Shown: piece after piece, positions 58,810 through 64,000 of the stretch
How positions within the stretch are numbered: position 1 is the first letter of the stretch
How the letters are laid out: the number at the start of each line of letters is the position of its first letter
The notes under the pieces: model-generated
What the model was told of the DNA's origin: nothing
The model's database searches: none
Seen by the model: only the letters and a program-made list of their open reading frames with translations
Origin: Hibiscus mutabilis
Taxonomy: Eukaryota; Streptophyta; Magnoliopsida; Malvales; Malvaceae
NCBI GenBank assembly: GCA_019671005.1
Contig: CM033745.1
Coordinates: 19,334,921 to 19,398,920 of the forward strand
Reading direction: 5' to 3'
Length of the DNA stretch: 64,000 bases
Translations under genes and position numbers: made by a program

Positions 58810-59250
58810 GCATGCAAGACATAAATTGAAAGCTCAAGTTATATGGTTCTTGGTGAATAAATATGAAATGGCTCAAAGAAAGTGTAAGTAGAGAGAATGG
58901 AGTGAACTTTGACTAAATGAAAGGAATCAATCAAAACTAAATCATAAGACCTTTGTAAAAGCAAATATATCTTCTTGTATCTTTGTATGTTTGGGCTGTT
59001 TCTGTTACCTCACTAAGTTCTTCAAAACTTGTATTTGATTAATTGATCTTTCAGGTATCTATCATTCGGCTAGCGAGGATCGTGTCAACTCTCGGCAGAA
59101 AATCGCGCATGACCTAAGATTAGAGTATTTGATTAGTAGTAATTGCTTTAAATTCCTAGGGTGGCAATACATGATTAAGGTTTATGTTAACTATTTGGTT
59201 AGTTAACATATAAGTGCATTCAAGTAATGTATATAGTACCTTATGAAGAA

Positions 59251-60299
59251 GGTACAAAGTTTTTAATATTTTTGATGTCTGTGTGTGTTACGGTTGCTTG
59301 ATATGATAGGTGGTTGTGTTCTTATGCCTGAACATGTCTGTGATATGATTCCATATTATGCTTGTTGTTAAAGACTCCTAAGTTATCATAATGGCTTGAA
59401 ATATGTGTATATGAACTTTAATCTCAGAAAGTAATAAAGGAAATGGTGAATAAACTATAGAAATCATAAGTGAGCCTATTATGCTTAATGCTATTATTAC
59501 TCATCAATGCTAAGAAAAGATATGCATAATTGGTCATCAATGTTAAATGATTTAGGGAACTTTGTTTGTATGAATGCATGATTGATTATGGTTTAAGTTA
59601 TTGTAATTGGATGATTATATATGAGATATTGGTCAATAAAGTGAATGATGATGTAATGTTCTGAATGAATGAATGAAGGAAGGAAGGATGAAGTAAAGAA
59701 CAAAGTTAATACTAGTGTATAAATGAATGTAAATATACGATTGAGTTATGAATGTACACTTATGCCTTGGATATTTCAGAAGTGATGTTTATTAAGTGCA
59801 TTTAACCTAGTAATTGAGAATAGGCCTTAAAAGTGTGAAACCCTTATGATATATGATGTGAATACAAAACCTATAGTAAAGAACTTCAGGGATAATCTAA
59901 GAATGGTTAAATCATATATATATATTGTTATAAGAAATATAATTGGGATAAAGAATGCTTGTAAGAAGAAAGGAAGTTGACCCAAGATGATTTAGGATAA
60001 CTAAGTTCCTAGCAAATGATTTATCTAACTTGATTATATTATTAATAACCTATAATATGAACTTTAGTACATAATAATTTCAAGGTATTGGTTCTTCATT
60101 AGCCTAAATGACCCTTAAGCTATCTTAATAACGTTGTAACATTAAATGGTAATATGGGAAACTAGAAACTTATGTTTCTAGTAAAATAACGATTGATGTG
60201 TCCTAAATGGTTAGACGAATATAAAGTTAGAAATTGGTTTAAGATCAATGAAGTTTATGATGGAAGAAAGTCTTATGAGAATGAAGTAGAGACATAATA
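59251..60299. other. AT-rich intergenic or unrecognised repeat
   Basis: No gene. A short (GAAT)n/(GAAG)n run lies near 59660-59690. It may belong to the outer LTR-like repeat. Confidence 0.4.
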
Positions 60300-61767
60300 A
60301 GCTTTGCGAATTGAAGTACACAAAATATAAGGGTATTGGTAAGTGTGTAAAAGTACTGCTTTTCTTACCCTTTTTACTCATATTATTGTTAAAAATTAGG
60401 CTCATTTTAGTTACATTGGTAGACATTCATGCACAATTCCTAGTTTCCTTCGTTATTGAGTTTGGTATTGCATTTTGGTTGGTTTTCGTGGAAAATTCGC
60501 TGCTGGTATGTTTTATTTTGTGCATGACAGGATTGTCGTGGCAATTGAGGAGAATACTGAAGGAGTTGCCGAAGCTGATTGCCGTGGCATATCTGGATAA
60601 AATTGGATAAGTCTGCCCAATTTCAGGATAAATACGAAAAGCAATGGATAATTCCCCAGATCTGGATTTACACGCAGAAATGGATAGAGATAAATGCTCA
60701 GATTTTGAAGAGTTTTTTTGGAGATAAAGATAAAAGATATTAATTATCTCTTATTCAAATTAATTCAAACTTATTTTTATCCTCATCAACAACAAATTTG
60801 ATCGCAAACTCTCCTACAAATAGAAGATCAATTCGCAGCTTTTGAGGAGGGGGATTTTAAAGAGTGAAAAAGCATATTACACGCATCTTCTTCTTCTTCA
60901 TTTCTATTTTATTCGATCCATGTCTGGGATTAAATTCTTTGTAATTTCTTCTTCCATAGCCATGAACTAATTTAAATTGGCTGGGATTATTTGGGTTTTG
61001 TGGTGTGATAAACGATTGGATGGTTTAGGTTTTTGATTTCAATAAATTTAAAAGTTTGTTAACTCTTGGATTTTTAATCTTCAACTTCAGAGAATTGGGA
61101 GAGGATCTCGAGTGTTATCCATTTATCTAGGCTTGAGAGAGCTAGATTTAAGAAACGAGTGAACACGATTCTCATTTGAACGATCATTGGTGGGAACTAA
61201 TCTGCCTTAGGAATAAGGAACAAATTTCAACGGCTAAGAGAAGTGTAAGATCGGTTGTTGTTCAGCCAAGGTTAACGCAGGGATGTATCACCAAGGCATG
61301 CACAATCAACCAGTTCTTCTATTAGGGATAACGAGAAGACATTGAAGAACACTTCGCCGAGCTTTGAAGGAAGAAACATAGTTGCAATGGCATTAAAACC
61401 AGTCCAGGTTGCTACGACATAAATTGTGACCTAGTTTCCATGACAATTCAACTCGTCTTGGTTGCCACAACAATTGAGTTGCCTCAGCAATCAATTGCCA
61501 CGACAATCCATTCAGCCATTGCACCACTATTCACGATAACCCGACCTACTCTCTTTAATCGATCACTCTTTCCATTTATTTCTATTTAATTAGTTTATTT
61601 TACTTTACATTCATTACCATTTATCTATTTCTTCTACAATGCAGCAACTTAAGAAAAGTGGCCCAAACCAATCCATGTGGCGATGATTCTTGATACATAT
61701 CACTTTATTACTTGCAACGTGTTCACTTGCACCATTAGCGTTGCACTTAAATTCTGCAACAAGTTTT

Positions 61768-61785
61768 TAGCGTCGTTTCTGGGGA
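61768..61785 (+). other. Degenerate primer-binding site of the Athila-like element
   Basis: TAGCGTCGTTTCTGGGGA, differing from the Athila-type (tRNA-Asp) site at about four positions, two or three of them C-to-T or G-to-A. Confidence 0.65.
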
Positions 61786-61903
61786 TTGACAGTTGGTGTT
61801 AGTTGTTTATGTTATTACATTTTTCTTATTTTTTACTAACTTTTCTTTTTGTTTGTTTTATCAAAAAAAATCCAAGTGCACTACAAAGTTAAAGGACATC
61901 AAC

Positions 61904-62600
61904 ATGTGGGGAAATAAAAGTCAATCTATTCGAGAGTTGATGTGGGAAGACGAGAATCAATCCACTCAAGATTTTCTTACACCCATCGATGATTACCTAT
62001 ACCAACCGAGAAAAGCCCAAATAGTACATACCGTGGAAAACTCCTGCACTTGTTGTGGAGAACATCATGTGTTTGAAGATTGCCCTCAAAATCATGGTGC
62101 ATATGGCTACATGGAGGACCATAGATGGAACCATCAGCAAAATCCTCCATGGTATGAACAAAATGCTCAAATTTGCTTTACCATAACAGTTTCGTCGCGG
62201 CAACAGACATGCCTTGACAATGCAGTCTTTATCAGCAACCAAGTTTCTCGGCAATATATATGCCATGCCAATATAATGCTTTTCAAGAGCATTCAAATTC
62301 CTTGGAGGAAACGTTTCCATCTTTCTTGGCTAGATCTTACAGATCAATTGAGGAGATTCAAGAGCAATCAAAGTCCATAGATGCGAGGATAGCTAGGATG
62401 GATGCACTATTGAGGGATTCATAAGATCAATTGAGGAGATCCACATATGCCATTGATAACATGCCCCAACAATTAATTTCTAGGGATACTAAAATCCCAA
62501 GGCAATAAGACAAGGAACAATGCAGAGAGAGCTCTCTGATGTGTGAGGAACAACTAAAACCTCCAAGTTAAGAGCTTGCCAATGAGAAAGACTGCCCAAC
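61904..62600 (+). pseudogene. Athila-like Gag remnant
   Basis: Open from 61904 (MWGNKSQSIRELMWEDENQS) to 62380. CTCCGEHHVFEDCP is a CCHC-like knuckle with Athila spacing, followed by NHGAYGYMEDHRWN. After 62380 the reading continues in another frame with MDALLRDS, then DTKIPRQ-stop-DKEQCRESS, like the DTE...GKEQC segment that follows Gag in Athila polyproteins. Many stops follow. The frame track opens at 61793, but that part is leader sequence and low complexity. Confidence 0.6.
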
Positions 62601-63840
62601 ACTTGATGAGCCTATGCAATGAATTGCCACGACAATGATTGTGGAGTCCTAACAGAGCAATACCGCGACAACACTCAAAGGAGGCAAAGAAGAGTAATGA
62701 TACAACAAATTCTAAAGAATCTAATGCCCATAATGATACAACACTAATGCTAAAGCAGAAATCTGTGGATTGCTCTTATCCACCATTACCATGGCAATTG
62801 CATGACCACATGCATGACCAACACGATGGCAATACTATGTTAATGGAATATGAGCATGTGATGACTAAACCTTTTGAATTCTTTAAAAACTCACCTCATC
62901 CATTGTAGGTATATCTTGAGGAATCAACGTTGGTAGATTTGAAGCCATCCAAATCTCTACTGATGGAGATGTTTGAGAGGCTTAAAAAATGATGGTTGGA
63001 TTTATAAAGCTTCTCAGAAAATTGGTTCTTCCTTTGACTTACAATGAATTTTGGCAGAAGATTGCCACAACAATTGGATGGCGCAGAAATTGTCTCGACA
63101 ACGAAAGCTACATCCGACCGTGATGGATGAGGTAATTAAATGGTTGGGTGTTGATATAACTTTTCCTATTAATATATTCATTCTTTTAGGAATAGTAGCA
63201 AGGTGGAGTTTGTACATGGACTACAAGGGAACACAAAAGAAAGACACCTCCACCATGGAAACGCAAAAGGGAGTAGCTTGAAGTGCATTGGCCCAGCTCT
63301 TTTTGGGCAATATTATCACCTGATGGAGGGTACGGATGGACTATAAGAAGTATAAGAAACGACCTTCATCGAGTTTTCTTTAAAAGCGATCCTATTTCAT
63401 TCCAATTTTCTTTTCTTTTATGTTTATTTTGATTTTATTTGTGTTTATGTTTTTCATTTTAATAAGACCAAGGTATTGAAAGAGGCCCAGACAATCAGGC
63501 TTGTCACAACAAGTGAATATGACCTGGAAAGCCAACATGCCGCGACAAGTACTACATGAGTGGCAGATCTCAGATTGCAGCGACAACCATTGTCCCGCAT
63601 AAATTTAAGGGCCCTGTTATTGAATCGACCCGTATTGAATCTCTCGCATGATTTTTTAGATTCAAACGACACCATTTTTGCACTAATGAAGTCCCTCCAC
63701 CGCACCATCAAATTGACATCGGCGTAAAGCTTCTAAACTAGAGGAGGCCGCAAAGGAGGATGAACCAATTGAAGAGGTCGCTAAAACTACGGTTCAGGAT
63801 CCACCACTAGCTTCGTGTCAACAACCTCCATGAGCTGGAA
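62601..63840 (+). other. Athila-like internal region, unrecognised
   Basis: No RT, RNase H or integrase motif is seen. Small frames (62639-62908, 63051-63281) have no recognised domain. A motif of TTGCCACGACAAT type recurs on both strands. Confidence 0.45.
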
Positions 63841-64000
63841 AAAGGACCAAGCAAATGGCTCGAAGGAAACTAGTCATTCGAGGTGATGACCTCTTTGACT
63901 TACTCATTTGCATGTCATTTTTCTTTTCATTTTGCATGCATTGGGGACAATGCTTCTCTCGACTTTGGGGGGTTGTTTCATATTTAGTTTCATTTTTGTT

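Larger units (their letters stand above)
33809..59250 (+). mobile_element. Outer LTR-like repeat, interrupted by the solo LTR and Element B
   Basis: 33809 starts TATAACACCCCTAAAAC, close to the TGTAACACCCC start of many plant gypsy (Tekay/Del-type) LTRs. The region to 35996 and from 57579 on has the same AT/GA-rich noncoding look. Sequence around 58060-58200 contains repeated GGCGACA-TTAGGAGG-type units. The right boundary is a guess, because I could not find a matching terminus or target-site duplication. Small frames here are not genes. Confidence 0.4.
60300..64000 (+). mobile_element. Decayed Athila-like Ty3/gypsy element, cut by the window end
   Basis: LTR-like sequence ends at CAACA (61761), followed by TTTTTAGCGTCGTTTCTGGGGA, which matches the Athila-type primer-binding site TGGCGCCGTTGCCGGGGA at all but a few positions. 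A gag remnant follows. Near the window end, GGGGACAATGC and TTTGGGGGGTT resemble the region after the polyprotein of Athila elements. The start of the LTR is not located. RT, RNase H and integrase are absent between gag and 63900, so the copy is internally deleted. Confidence 0.65.

Overview
This window looks like repeat-rich intergenic DNA from a plant nuclear genome, most likely a dicot. It holds long LTR retrotransposons of plant-specific lineages nested in one another, a plant LRR receptor-like protein gene with a GT-AG intron, LINE RNase H remnants, a SINE-like tRNA head and TIR elements. The first ORF of the two largest elements resembles proteins I recall being annotated as DUF7745 in cotton, so Malvaceae (cotton relatives) is my best guess. 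That guess is recognition only and is weak. I see no bacterial-type genes, CRISPR array, rRNA or intact tRNA.

Layout. 1-7.47 kb: a GC-rich LTR-like scrap, an (AAT)n microsatellite, the 3' end of a minus-strand LINE (2.05-3.1 kb), a TIR element at 4550-5373, a 242-bp-spaced direct duplication (5.82-6.26 kb) and featureless AT-rich DNA. 7.47-12.02 kb: Element C, a Ty1/copia-type LTR element on the minus strand with TSD AATTA, a gag pseudogene and no recognisable pol; a TIR element carrying a LINE RNase H scrap sits inside it. 12.2-31.4 kb: an LRR receptor-like protein pseudogene on the plus strand. It is split at an LRR codon by Element A (13655-30391, 16.7 kb, minus strand), a Tat/Ogre-type Ty3/gypsy element. 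31.4-33.8 kb: a fold-back repeat with telomere-like motifs and a tRNA-derived SINE head. 33.8-about 59 kb: a nest in which an LTR-like sequence holds a solo LTR (35997-57578), which holds Element B (37618-55806, 18.2 kb, plus strand, perfect TSD AGTAT). B is a second copy of the same family as A, in opposite orientation. About 60.3-64.0 kb: a decayed Athila-like element that runs off the window.

Elements A and B share one plan: long LTR (about 3 kb when complete), tRNA-type primer-binding site, an extra ORF1 (DUF7745-like head plus long coiled coil), gag-protease-G-patch, a short stop-containing gap that may be an intron, RT with two RNase H domains, integrase, then a 3' untranslated region with four GAAA-hairpin-like motifs and a tandem array with a 228-bp higher-order period, then polypurine tract and LTR. 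Both are dead. A lacks the RT YVDD box through an in-frame deletion, and B has frameshifts and many stops. Many of the stops are C-to-T or G-to-A changes, as expected from decay of methylated DNA.

The only host gene recognised is the LRR receptor-like pseudogene. Element C lies about 245 bp upstream of its start, Element A splits its coding region, and its C-terminal end has frameshifts. I found no clearly new enzymatic system. The least explained signals are the conserved 3' hairpin motifs and tandem arrays of A/B, the LTR palindromes, and a palindromic CGTATCGATACG motif shared by two unrelated LTR families.
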